A stretch of 13,623 nucleotides of DNA from contig DATIYN010000169.1 in NCBI GenBank assembly GCA_035517595.1, positions 1-13,623 on the forward strand, read 5' to 3'. A program made the position numbers and the translations under genes. Of the stretch, positions 6,183 to 13,206 are shown one piece after another (the first letter of the stretch is position 1; each line of letters starts with the position of its first letter). Below the pieces are notes generated by a model that did not search any database, was not told the origin of the DNA, and saw nothing but the letters and a program-made list of their open reading frames with translations. The stretch comes from RBG-16-66-20 sp035517595. Lineage in GTDB: Bacteria; Pseudomonadota; Gammaproteobacteria; Burkholderiales; SG8-39.

Positions 6183-7462
6183 AGTACCTCGAGCTGCCGC
6201 CGGTCGAGCGCCTCGCCGGCACGCTGCGCCTGCCCGGTTCGAAGAGCATCTCGAACCGCGTCCTGCTGCTCGCCGCGCTCGCCAAGGGCAAGACGCAGGT
6301 GCGCGGCCTGCTCGACGCGGAGGACACGCGCGTGATGCTCGACGCGCTGCAGAAGCTCGGCGTGCGCATCGACACGCGCGATTTCGAGAGCCTGGTGGTG
6401 GCGGGCGAGGGCAAGTTCAAGCCGAAGAAGATGGACCTCTTCCTCGGCAACGCCGGCACCGCCTTCCGGCCGCTCACCGCGGCGCTCGCGGTCTGCGGCG
6501 GCGAATACCGCCTGATGGGCAAGCCGCGCATGCACCAGCGGCCGATCCGCGACCTCGTCGAGCCGCTGCGGCGCATCGGCGCCAACATCGAGTACCTCGG
6601 CAACGAGGGCTATCCGCCGCTGCTGGTCCGCACCGGCGAGATCCGGGTGACGGGTCTGATCCCGATGCGCGGCAACGTCTCGTCGCAGTACCTGAGCGCG
6701 CTGCTGATGGCGCTGCCGCTCGCGGGCGGCGGCACGATCGAGATCCAGGGCGAGCTGATCTCCAAGCCCTACGTGACGATCACGCTCAACATGATGCGAA
6801 AGTTCGGCAACGAGGTGACCGTCAATGGCTGGAAGTCGTTCGACGTGCGCCCCTACGACTACGTGGCGCCCGCCGAAATCTACGTCGAAGGCGACGCCTC
6901 CTCGGCGTCGTACTTCCTCGCCGCGGGCGCGATCGGCGGCGGCCCGGTGCGCGTGCTCGGCGTCGGCCGCGACAGCATCCAGGGCGACATCGCTTTCATC
7001 GAGGTGCTGGCCGCCATGGGGGCCAACGTCGACCTCGGCGCGGACTGGATCGAGGTGTCCTCCACCGGCAGGCTCAACCCGATCGACATGGACCTCAACC
7101 ACATCCCGGACGCGGCGATGACCGCGGCGGTGGCGGCGCTGTTCGCCTCGGGCCCGAGCACGATCCGCAACATCGGCAGCTGGCAGGTGAAGGAGACCGA
7201 CCGCATCACGGCGATGGCGCGCGAGCTGCGCAAACTCGGCGCGACGGTGGTCGAGGGCCCGGATTTCCTCAGGATCACGCCGCCCGCGAAGCTCGAGCCC
7301 GGCGTGGCGATCGACACCTACGACGATCACCGCATGGCCATGTGCTTCTCGCTGGTCGCTCTGGGCGGGGTGCCCGTGCGCATCAAGGACCCGGAGTGCG
7401 TCGCGAAGACCTTCCCCGCGTACTTCGTCGAGTTCGACCGGCTCGCCAAGCAGCCGGCGTGA
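6179..7462 (+). CDS. aroA: 3-phosphoshikimate 1-carboxyvinyltransferase (EPSP synthase)
   Basis: A 427-residue EPSP synthase that joins phosphoenolpyruvate to shikimate 3-phosphate, the step before chorismate synthase. Motifs are those of class I enzymes: LPGSKSISNR (18-27), LFLGNAGTAFRPLT (87-100) around the PEP/glyphosate site with Gly at the sensitive position, MHQRPIRDL (118-126), SSQYLSALLMA (168-178), Asp311 (HIPDAAM), KETDRI (338-343) and DDHRMAM (382-388). Class I enzymes are normally sensitive to glyphosate. The start is GTG inside a GTGA overlap with tyrA, with GGGGAG 5 bases upstream (6168-6173); the product begins KYLELPPVERLAGTLRLPGSKS, as expected. In Pseudomonas tyrA and aroA are fused; here they are separate but overlapping. 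The stop overlaps cmk, again as GTGA. Confidence 0.97.
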   Translation: MKYLELPPVERLAGTLRLPGSKSISNRVLLLAALAKGKTQVRGLLDAEDTRVMLDALQKLGVRIDTRDFESLVVAGEGKFKPKKMDLFLGNAGTAFRPLTAALAVCGGEYRLMGKPRMHQRPIRDLVEPLRRIGANIEYLGNEGYPPLLVRTGEIRVTGLIPMRGNVSSQYLSALLMALPLAGGGTIEIQGELISKPYVTITLNMMRKFGNEVTVNGWKSFDVRPYDYVAPAEIYVEGDASSASYFLAAGAIGGGPVRVLGVGRDSIQGDIAFIEVLAAMGANVDLGADWIEVSSTGRLNPIDMDLNHIPDAAMTAAVAALFASGPSTIRNIGSWQVKETDRITAMARELRKLGATVVEGPDFLRITPPAKLEPGVAIDTYDDHRMAMCFSLVALGGVPVRIKDPECVAKTFPAYFVEFDRLAKQPA

Positions 7463-8100
7463 AGCCCCCGGTCATCGCGATCGACGGACCCTCGGCCTCG
7501 GGCAAGGGCACGGTCGCGAGCCAGGTCGCGAAGCGGTTGGGTTTCCACTACCTGGAGAGCGGCGCGCTCTACCGGCTCGTGGCGCTCGAGGGCGGCGCGG
7601 CGCCCGAGCTGGCGGCAAGGTCGATGGCTGTCGCGTTCCGCGGTGGAAGAATTTACCTTAAAGAACAGGATGTTACAGACATGATCCGCGAGGAGGCGAT
7701 CGGCGTACGCGCTTCCGAAGTCGCCAAGCTGCCTGCGGTAAGGGGGGCGCTGCTGGAGCGCCAGAGGGCGTTCCGCCGCCCGCCCGGGCTCGTGGCTGAC
7801 GGCCGCGACATGGGCACGGTCGTGTTCCCGGACGCGACGCTGAAGGTCTACTTGACCGCCAGCGTGCCGGTCCGGGCCGCGCGCAGGTATAAGCAGTTGA
7901 TAGACAAGGGAAACAATGCTAATCTCGCGGCCCTTTCCCGTGATCTCGAGGAGCGGGACCAGCGCGATGCCGAGCGAGCGGTAGCCCCGCTCAAGCCGGC
8001 GCCGGATGCAGTATTGCTGGACTCCTCGAATCTGGCGATCGACCAGGTGGTCGACCGGGTACTGCGCTTGTACCGGGAGAGGACGAGCGGGAAGCCCTAG
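7459..8100 (+). CDS. cmk: (d)CMP kinase
   Basis: A 213-residue cytidylate kinase that phosphorylates CMP and dCMP using ATP. The P-loop is GPSASGKGT (10-18). CMP-binding residues are visible as Ser34/Arg39 (ESGALYR), Arg103 (RQRAF), Arg116-Asp117 (DGRDMGTVVFPDA) and Asp170/Arg173 in RDQRDAERAVAPL. It is about 14 residues shorter than E. coli Cmk; the loss is in the NMP-binding insert between ALYRLVAL and DVTDMIR. The GTG start lies in a GTGA overlap with aroA, has no clear SD, and gives the right N-terminus (KPPVIAIDGPS). Two stretches, about 7645-7690 and 7885-7945, are AT-richer than the rest; the second carries a promoter-like sequence. The TAG stop sits in the loop of a perfect hairpin. 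Confidence 0.95.
   Translation: MKPPVIAIDGPSASGKGTVASQVAKRLGFHYLESGALYRLVALEGGAAPELAARSMAVAFRGGRIYLKEQDVTDMIREEAIGVRASEVAKLPAVRGALLERQRAFRRPPGLVADGRDMGTVVFPDATLKVYLTASVPVRAARRYKQLIDKGNNANLAALSRDLEERDQRDAERAVAPLKPAPDAVLLDSSNLAIDQVVDRVLRLYRERTSGKP
7897..7925 (+). promoter_or_regulatory. Candidate sigma70 promoter inside cmk, reading toward rpsA
   Basis: TTGATA (7897-7902) matches the -35 consensus at 5 of 6 bases. After an exact 17-base spacer comes TAATCT (7920-7925), which keeps the three most conserved -10 bases (first T, A, last T) and is preceded by an extended TGC (7917-7919). It lies in an AT-richer patch of an otherwise GC-saturated gene, about 255 bases before the rpsA ATG. E. coli rpsA is known to use more than one promoter. 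Not shown experimentally. Confidence 0.4.
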
Positions 8101-8111
8101 CCGGGCTTCCC
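8089..8111 (+). terminator. Hairpin around cmk stop codon; possible weak terminator or attenuator
   Basis: GGGAAGCCC (8089-8097) pairs perfectly with GGGCTTCCC (8103-8111) across the 5-base loop TAGCC, which contains the cmk stop. The 9-bp GC-rich stem is followed by ATGTTTG, only a short T run, so it is not a convincing strong intrinsic terminator. Attenuation, an RNA processing site or 3'-end protection of the upstream message are alternatives. Confidence 0.45.
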
Positions 8112-8180
8112 ATGTTTGCAACCCAACCCGCGGCGCTGATCGCAAGCCCGCGGCATAGAAGGCATTTTTCAATCCATTCC
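8112..8180 (+). promoter_or_regulatory. rpsA leader without a Shine-Dalgarno sequence
   Basis: The gap between the cmk hairpin and ATG 8181 ends in a pyrimidine- and A-rich stretch (GGCATTTTTCAATCCATTCC, 8161-8180) that stands out from the GC-rich surroundings. The only SD-like run, GAAGG at 8158-8162, is 18 bases from the start, too far for normal use. This resembles the known E. coli rpsA start region, which lacks a good SD and is under translational autocontrol by S1. An in-frame ATG at 8112 would add 23 residues unlike S1 and also lacks an SD, so this stretch is taken as untranslated. Confidence 0.55.
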
Positions 8181-9926
8181 ATGTCCAGCGTTTCGCCCGC
8201 CGTATCCAAAGCCGTACCCAAGTCCACCCCCGCCGCCGAGTCGTTCGCCGCCCTGTTCGAGGAAAGCCTCACGCGCAAGGAAATGCGCGTGGGCGAGGTC
8301 ATCACCGCCGAGGTGGTGCGCGTCGACCAGAACTTCGTGGTCGTCAATGCGGGCCTGAAATCCGAGAGCGTGATCCCGCTGGACGAGTTCCGCGACGACG
8401 ACGGGCAGATCACGATCAAGCCCGGCGACTTCGTCAGCGTGGCGATCGAGGCGCTGGAGGACGGCTACGGCGAGACGCGCCTGTCGCGCGAGAAAGCCAA
8501 GCGCATGGCCGCGTGGCTGGACCTGGAGAAGGCGCTCGAGTCCGGCGACAAGGTGCAAGGCGTGATCACCGGCAAGGTGAAGGGCGGCCTCACCGTGATG
8601 GTGAGGAGCATCCGCGCCTTCCTGCCCGGCTCGCTCGTCGACCTGCGCCCGGTGAAGGACACCACGCCGTTCGAAGGCAAGACGATGGACTTCAAGGTCA
8701 TCAAGCTCGACCGCAAGCGCAACAACGTGGTCGTTTCGCGCCGCGCGGTGCTCGAGGAAACCGTGGGCGCCGAGCGCGAGCAGTTGCTCGCCACGCTGAC
8801 CGAGGGCGCGGTGGTGAAGGGCATCGTCAAGAACATCACCGACTACGGCGCGTTCGTGGACCTGGGCGGCATCGACGGCCTGCTGCACATCACCGACCTC
8901 GCCTGGCGGCGCGTCAAGCACCCCACCGAGGTGGTCAACGTCGGCGACGAGGTCACCGCGAAGGTGCTCAAGTTCGACGCCGAGAAGAACCGCGTGTCGC
9001 TGGGCCTGAAGCAGCTCGGCGAGGATCCCTGGGTCGGCATCTCGCGCCGCTACCCGCAGGGCACCCGCCTGTTCGGCAAGGTCACCAACCTCACCGACTA
9101 CGGCGCCTTCGTCGAGGTCGAGGCCGGCATCGAGGGCCTGGTGCACGTCTCGGAGATGGATTGGACGAACAAGAACGTGCACCCGTCCAAGGTGGTGCAG
9201 GTCGGCGACGAGGTCGAGGTGATGATTCTCGAGATCGACGAGGAGCGCCGCCGCATCTCGCTGGGCATGAAGCAGTGCATGCCGAACCCCTGGGAAGACT
9301 TCGCTCGCGAGTTCAAGAAAGGCGACCGCGTCAAGGGCCAGATCAAGTCGATCACCGACTTCGGCGTGTTCGTCGGCCTCACGGGCGGCATCGACGGCCT
9401 CGTGCACCTTTCGGACCTGTCCTGGAGCCAGGCGGGCGAGGAGGCCGTCAAGGGCTTCAAGAAGGGCGACGAGGTCGAGACCGTGGTGCTGTCGATCGAC
9501 GTCGAGCGCGAGCGCATCTCGCTCGGCATCAAGCAGCTCGAGGGCGACCCGTTCACCAACTTCGTCGCGAGCCACGAGAAGAACAGCGTGGTCGCCGGCA
9601 CCGTGAAGTCGGTGGACGCGAAGGGCGCCGTCGTCGACATGGGCGGCGCGGAAGGCTACCTGCGCGCCTCCGAGTACTCGCGCGACCGCGTCGAGGACCT
9701 GTCCAAGGTGCTCAAGCAGGGCGACTCGGTCACCGCGATGATCATCAACGTGGACCGCAAGAACCGCTCGATCAACCTGTCGGTCAAGGCCAAGGAGATG
9801 GCCGAGGAGACCGACGCGATGAAGCAGATGCGCACCGAGAACGCCGCGAGCGCCGCGGGCAGCACCAACCTCGGCGCGCTGCTGCGCGCGAAGCTCGACA
9901 AGAGCAATTCCAACCCGCAGCAGTGA
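8181..9926 (+). CDS. rpsA: 30S ribosomal protein S1
   Basis: A 581-residue S1 that binds mRNA on the 30S subunit and helps start translation. Six S1 (OB-fold) domains can be placed at about 37-104, 122-188, 209-277, 294-364, 381-451 and 468-536. Domains 3-5 are the most alike and carry the typical ITDYGAFVDLGGIDGLLHITDL, LTDYGAFVEVEAGIEGLVHVSEM and ITDFGVFVGLTGGIDGLVHLSDLSW cores. Domains 1-2, which anchor S1 to the ribosome, are more divergent, as usual. The N-terminus has a Ser/Ala/Pro/Lys-rich extension (residues 2-18) before ESFAALFEESL, and the last 40 residues form a polar tail. Start at ATG 8181 is supported by the family N-terminus; the start has no SD. Codon use is strongly biased, as expected for an abundant protein. 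Confidence 0.97.
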   Translation: MSSVSPAVSKAVPKSTPAAESFAALFEESLTRKEMRVGEVITAEVVRVDQNFVVVNAGLKSESVIPLDEFRDDDGQITIKPGDFVSVAIEALEDGYGETRLSREKAKRMAAWLDLEKALESGDKVQGVITGKVKGGLTVMVRSIRAFLPGSLVDLRPVKDTTPFEGKTMDFKVIKLDRKRNNVVVSRRAVLEETVGAEREQLLATLTEGAVVKGIVKNITDYGAFVDLGGIDGLLHITDLAWRRVKHPTEVVNVGDEVTAKVLKFDAEKNRVSLGLKQLGEDPWVGISRRYPQGTRLFGKVTNLTDYGAFVEVEAGIEGLVHVSEMDWTNKNVHPSKVVQVGDEVEVMILEIDEERRRISLGMKQCMPNPWEDFAREFKKGDRVKGQIKSITDFGVFVGLTGGIDGLVHLSDLSWSQAGEEAVKGFKKGDEVETVVLSIDVERERISLGIKQLEGDPFTNFVASHEKNSVVAGTVKSVDAKGAVVDMGGAEGYLRASEYSRDRVEDLSKVLKQGDSVTAMIINVDRKNRSINLSVKAKEMAEETDAMKQMRTENAASAAGSTNLGALLRAKLDKSNSNPQQ

Positions 9927-9948
9927 CCGGGCAGTCCTGACGAGACGT

Positions 9949-9956
9949 GGAAGGGG
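9949..9956 (+). promoter_or_regulatory. Strong Shine-Dalgarno of ihfB
   Basis: GGAAGGGG ends 5 bases before ATG 9962. It decides the ihfB start over an in-frame GTG at 9947, which would add five residues (MEGVA) absent from the IHF family. It is among the best ribosome binding sites in the window. Confidence 0.75.
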
Positions 9957-9961
9957 TGGCC

Positions 9962-10291
<330 letters not shown>

Positions 10292-10350
10292 GACTGCGCC
10301 GCTGACGGGCGGTCCATCGCCCTGGCGCCTCCGCTCCGATCCGATCCTGC

Positions 10351-10644
10351 ATGAGAGCTCTGACCTGGGCGATCCGCATCGCCTTGTTCGTGCTGCTGCT
10401 CGCCCTGGCGGCGAAGAACACCGACCCGGTCACGCTGCGGTTCTATTTCGGCCTCGCCTGGCAGATGCCGCTGGTGGCGGCCCTGCTCGCGTTCTTCGCC
10501 GCCGGCGTGGCGCTCGGTCTGCTGGCCATGCTCGGCAGCTGGTTCGTGCAGCGCCGGCGCATCGCGCGCCTGGAGCGCGAGGCGGACGCGAGGAGCGGCG
10601 CGTCGACCGGCATGGCGAGCCAGCCGCCGGCGGCCGAAGGATAG
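10351..10644 (+). CDS. lapA: LapA-family inner membrane protein (DUF1049)
   Basis: A 97-residue protein with two membrane helices, at about 5-21 and 39-66, joined by a short loop (KNTDPVTLRFYFGLAWQMP) typical of LapA/YciS. A basic stretch follows (QRRRIARLERE), predicted cytoplasmic and coiled. LapA is an inner-membrane partner of LapB in LPS assembly and in control of LpxC turnover. It starts 59 bases after ihfB; no SD is visible before ATG 10351, the leader being pyrimidine-rich. It ends 8 bases before lapB. The C-terminal tail (SGASTGMASQPPAAEG) is probably disordered. Confidence 0.88.
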   Translation: MRALTWAIRIALFVLLLALAAKNTDPVTLRFYFGLAWQMPLVAALLAFFAAGVALGLLAMLGSWFVQRRRIARLEREADARSGASTGMASQPPAAEG

Positions 10645-10652
10645 GGGCGCGC

Positions 10653-11843
10653 GTGGAGTTCGAATACTGGTGGCTGCTCGGCTTCCCGATCTTCTTCGGG
10701 CTGGGCTGGCTCGCCGCGCGCGTGGACATCCGGCACCTCGTGCGCGACTCTCGAGCGCTGCCGAACTCGTACTTCAGGGGCTTGAACTTCCTGCTCAACG
10801 AGCAGCCCGACAAGGCGATCGAGGCCTTCATCGAGGTGGTCAAGGTCGACCCGGAGACGGTCGAGCTGCACTTCGCGCTCGGCAGCCTGTTCCGCCGGCG
10901 CGGCGAGTACGACCGCGCGATCCGCATGCACCAGCACCTGCTCGAGCGCGCCGATCTCGGCGCCGAGCAGCGCGCGGCCGCCCTGTTCGAGCTCGGGCAG
11001 GACTACCTGAAGGCCGGCATCCTCGACCGCGCCGAGGACGTGTTCCAGCGGCTCAGCGAGGGCGGCCCGGCGGGCGCCCAATTCGCCGAATCCCGCCGCT
11101 ACCTGCTGGAGATCTACCAGCAGGAGAAGGATTGGGAAAAGGCCACCGCGATGGCGCAGCGCCTGGAGAAGGAGACGGGCGAGTCGCGCGCCAAGGAGCT
11201 CGCGCACTTCCTCTGCGAGCGCGCGGCCAACGACGCCACCCACTCGCGGCCGGACAGCGCGCGACGCAGCCTCGAGGCGGCGCTCGAGGCCAACCGCAAG
11301 TGCGTGCGCGCGAGCCTGCAGCTCGGCGACCTCGAGAAGAGCTACGGCAGCCTCGACCGCGCGATCGAGAACTGGAAGAAGATCGAGTCGCAGAACCCCT
11401 CCTTCCTCGCGCTCGCCGCGCAGCGCCTGCTCGAGGCCTACCGCGAGAAGGGAAAGCTGGAGGAGGGCCTGACGCTGCTCGCGGGCTATCTCGAGCGCTA
11501 TCCGTCGCTCGACCTGCTGGATGCGGTGTTCCAGACCACGCTCGAGTCCAAGGGCGCCGAGGCCGCCTACAAGCTCGTGCGCGACGAGCTGCGGCGCAAC
11601 CCGACGCTGCTCGGCCTGGACCGCCTGCTGGAAGCGCAGATCGTCGGCACCACCAAGCCCGAGCGCCGGCACGACCTGGAGCTCGTGCGCAGCCTCGTGC
11701 ACAGTCACACGCGGCGCCTCGCGCGCTACCGCTGCGAGAACTGCGGCTTCAAGGCGCGGCAGTTCCACTGGCTGTGCCCGGCCTGCGGCGGCTGGGAGAC
11801 CTATCCGCCGCGGCGCAGCGAGGAGTTCGACCTCGCGCCCTGA
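10653..11843 (+). CDS. lapB: LPS assembly protein LapB (YciM), TPR and rubredoxin-like metal-binding protein
   Basis: A 396-residue protein with an N-terminal membrane anchor (about 4-21, EYWWLLGFPIFFGLGWLAA), a conserved VDIRHLVRDSRALPNSYFRGLNFLL segment, a run of tetratricopeptide repeats (about 38-330), and a C-terminal rubredoxin-like knuckle with Cys361, Cys364, Cys375 and Cys378 (CENCGF...CPACGGWET). LapB works with FtsH to degrade LpxC and so limits lipid A synthesis; all parts needed for this are present. The start is GTG with AGGGG 5 bases upstream (10643-10647), just after lapA. Length is close to the E. coli protein (389). Confidence 0.94.
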   Translation: MEFEYWWLLGFPIFFGLGWLAARVDIRHLVRDSRALPNSYFRGLNFLLNEQPDKAIEAFIEVVKVDPETVELHFALGSLFRRRGEYDRAIRMHQHLLERADLGAEQRAAALFELGQDYLKAGILDRAEDVFQRLSEGGPAGAQFAESRRYLLEIYQQEKDWEKATAMAQRLEKETGESRAKELAHFLCERAANDATHSRPDSARRSLEAALEANRKCVRASLQLGDLEKSYGSLDRAIENWKKIESQNPSFLALAAQRLLEAYREKGKLEEGLTLLAGYLERYPSLDLLDAVFQTTLESKGAEAAYKLVRDELRRNPTLLGLDRLLEAQIVGTTKPERRHDLELVRSLVHSHTRRLARYRCENCGFKARQFHWLCPACGGWETYPPRRSEEFDLAP

Positions 11844-11865
11844 CCGCACGCGGGCAGCGTGAATC

Positions 11866-11874
11866 TGCTATGAC
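11866..11874 (+). promoter_or_regulatory. Extended -10-like element before ugd
   Basis: TGCTATGAC gives an extended TGn followed by TATGAC, 4 of 6 matches to TATAAT. Its end lies 6 bases before ATG 11881, so a transcript from it would start at or next to the A of ATG. No good -35 is found at the right distance, and ugd has no SD. Weak evidence for an independent, perhaps leaderless, ugd transcript. Confidence 0.25.
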
Positions 11875-11880
11875 AGCGCC

Positions 11881-13206
11881 ATGAACGTCAGCATCGTCGG
11901 CACGGGATACGTCGGCCTCGTCACGGGCGCCTGCCTCGCGGACATGGGCAACCACGTGCTCTGCCTGGACGTGGACGCGGGCAAGGTGAAGGCGCTGAGC
12001 GCGGGCCGCGTGCCGATCTACGAGCCGGGCCTGGAGGCGATCGTGCGGCGCAATCACGCGGCCGGCCGGCTGGATTTCACGACCGACGCCGCGGCCGCGG
12101 TGGCGCACGGCGTGCTGCAGCTCATCGCGGTCGGCACTCCGCCCGGCGAGGACGGCTCCGCGGACATGCAATACGTGCTCGCGGCCGCGCGCGCGATCGG
12201 CCGGCACATGAGCGACTACCGCGTGATCGTCAACAAATCGACCGTTCCGGTCGGCACTGCGGACAGGGTCAAGGACGCGGTACGGAAGGAGCTCGAGGCG
12301 CGGGGCGCGAAGCTGCCCTTCAGCGTCGTGTCCAACCCCGAATTCCTGAAGGAAGGCGCGGCGGTCGAGGACTTCATGCGGCCCGACCGGATCATCGTGG
12401 GCTCGGACGACGAGCGCGCCAGCGCGCTGCTGCGCGAGCTCTACGCGCCGTTCCAGCGCAATCACGAGCGCTTCATGCTGATGGGCGTGCGCTCGGCCGA
12501 GCTCGCCAAGTACGCGGCCAACGCGATGCTCGCGACGCGCATCTCCTTCATGAACGAGCTCGCCAACCTCGCCGAGGCGATCGGCGCCGACATCGAGGAA
12601 GTGCGCCGCGGCATCGGCTCGGACCCGCGGATCGGCACGCACTTCCTGTACCCGGGCGCCGGCTTCGGCGGCTCCTGCTTCCCCAAGGACGTGAAGGCGC
12701 TGCAGCGCATCGCCGACGAGGCCGGGCGCAAGCTGCGCGTGGTCGCCGCGGTGGAGCAGGCCAACGACGCGCAGAAGCACGTCCTCGGCGACAAGATCCG
12801 CGCGCGCTTCGGCGCCCGGCTCTCGGGGCGGCGCTTCGCGCTCTGGGGCCTCGCCTTCAAGCCCAACACCGACGACATGCGCGAGGCCCCCAGCCTGACG
12901 CTGATCGACGACCTGCTATCGGCAGGCGCGAGCGTCCGCGCCTATGATCCCGTCGCCGCGGAACAGTGCAGGAGGATCCTGTCCGGGCGAACGGGCGTCA
13001 CGATCGTAGACAGCGCGGCAGCAGCCCTCGAGGGCTGCGACGCGCTCGCAATCGTGACCGAATGGGCGGAGTTCCGGTCGCCGGATTTCGGCGCGCTGAA
13101 GAAGGCGCTGAAGACGCCCGCGATCTTCGACGGCCGGAACCTGTACGATCCGACCCTGATGCGCGAGCTCGGCTTCGAGTATTTCGGCGTGGGGAGGAGG
13201 CCATGA
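11881..13206 (+). CDS. ugd: UDP-glucose 6-dehydrogenase
   Basis: A 441-residue member of the UDP-glucose/GDP-mannose dehydrogenase family. It makes UDP-glucuronate from UDP-glucose by two NAD-dependent oxidations, feeding capsule, exopolysaccharide or aminoarabinose-lipid A synthesis. The Rossmann motif is GTGYVGLVTG (7-16). Family signatures include IYEPGLE (46-52), VGTPPGEDGSADM (84-96), NKSTVPVGTA (118-127), NPEFLKEGAAVEDFMRPDR (152-170), Lys210 and Asn214 (ELAKYAANA), and the catalytic Cys266 in GFGGSCFPKDV. The third domain carries AFKPNTDDMREAPS (325-338) and AYDPVA. UDP-glucose rather than GDP-mannose is inferred from overall resemblance. It starts 37 bases after lapB without an SD. 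The stop overlaps rfaE1 by ATGA, so the two are probably co-translated. Confidence 0.94.
   Translation: MNVSIVGTGYVGLVTGACLADMGNHVLCLDVDAGKVKALSAGRVPIYEPGLEAIVRRNHAAGRLDFTTDAAAAVAHGVLQLIAVGTPPGEDGSADMQYVLAAARAIGRHMSDYRVIVNKSTVPVGTADRVKDAVRKELEARGAKLPFSVVSNPEFLKEGAAVEDFMRPDRIIVGSDDERASALLRELYAPFQRNHERFMLMGVRSAELAKYAANAMLATRISFMNELANLAEAIGADIEEVRRGIGSDPRIGTHFLYPGAGFGGSCFPKDVKALQRIADEAGRKLRVVAAVEQANDAQKHVLGDKIRARFGARLSGRRFALWGLAFKPNTDDMREAPSLTLIDDLLSAGASVRAYDPVAAEQCRRILSGRTGVTIVDSAAAALEGCDALAIVTEWAEFRSPDFGALKKALKTPAIFDGRNLYDPTLMRELGFEYFGVGRRP
13191..13200 (+). promoter_or_regulatory. Purine-rich Shine-Dalgarno of rfaE1 within ugd
   Basis: GGGGAGGAGG lies just before ATG 13203 and inside the ugd coding end. 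It offers a GGAG core 5-6 bases from the start and supports that start for the truncated kinase gene. Confidence 0.7.

Noticed and set aside
8116..8159. Promoter in the cmk-rpsA gap (TTGCAA at 8116-8121, CATAGA at 8154-8159)
   Set aside because: The two elements are 32 bases apart, and nothing resembling a -10 occurs 16-18 bases after TTGCAA.
8112..8180. N-terminal extension of S1 starting at ATG 8112
   Set aside because: The extra residues do not resemble S1 N-termini, the ATG abuts the cmk hairpin and there is no SD. ATG 8181 fits the family.
8169..9575. 468-codon minus-strand frame opposite rpsA
   Set aside because: It mirrors the repeated S1 domains, giving a periodic Asp/His/Leu-rich translation; an artefact of rpsA codon bias.
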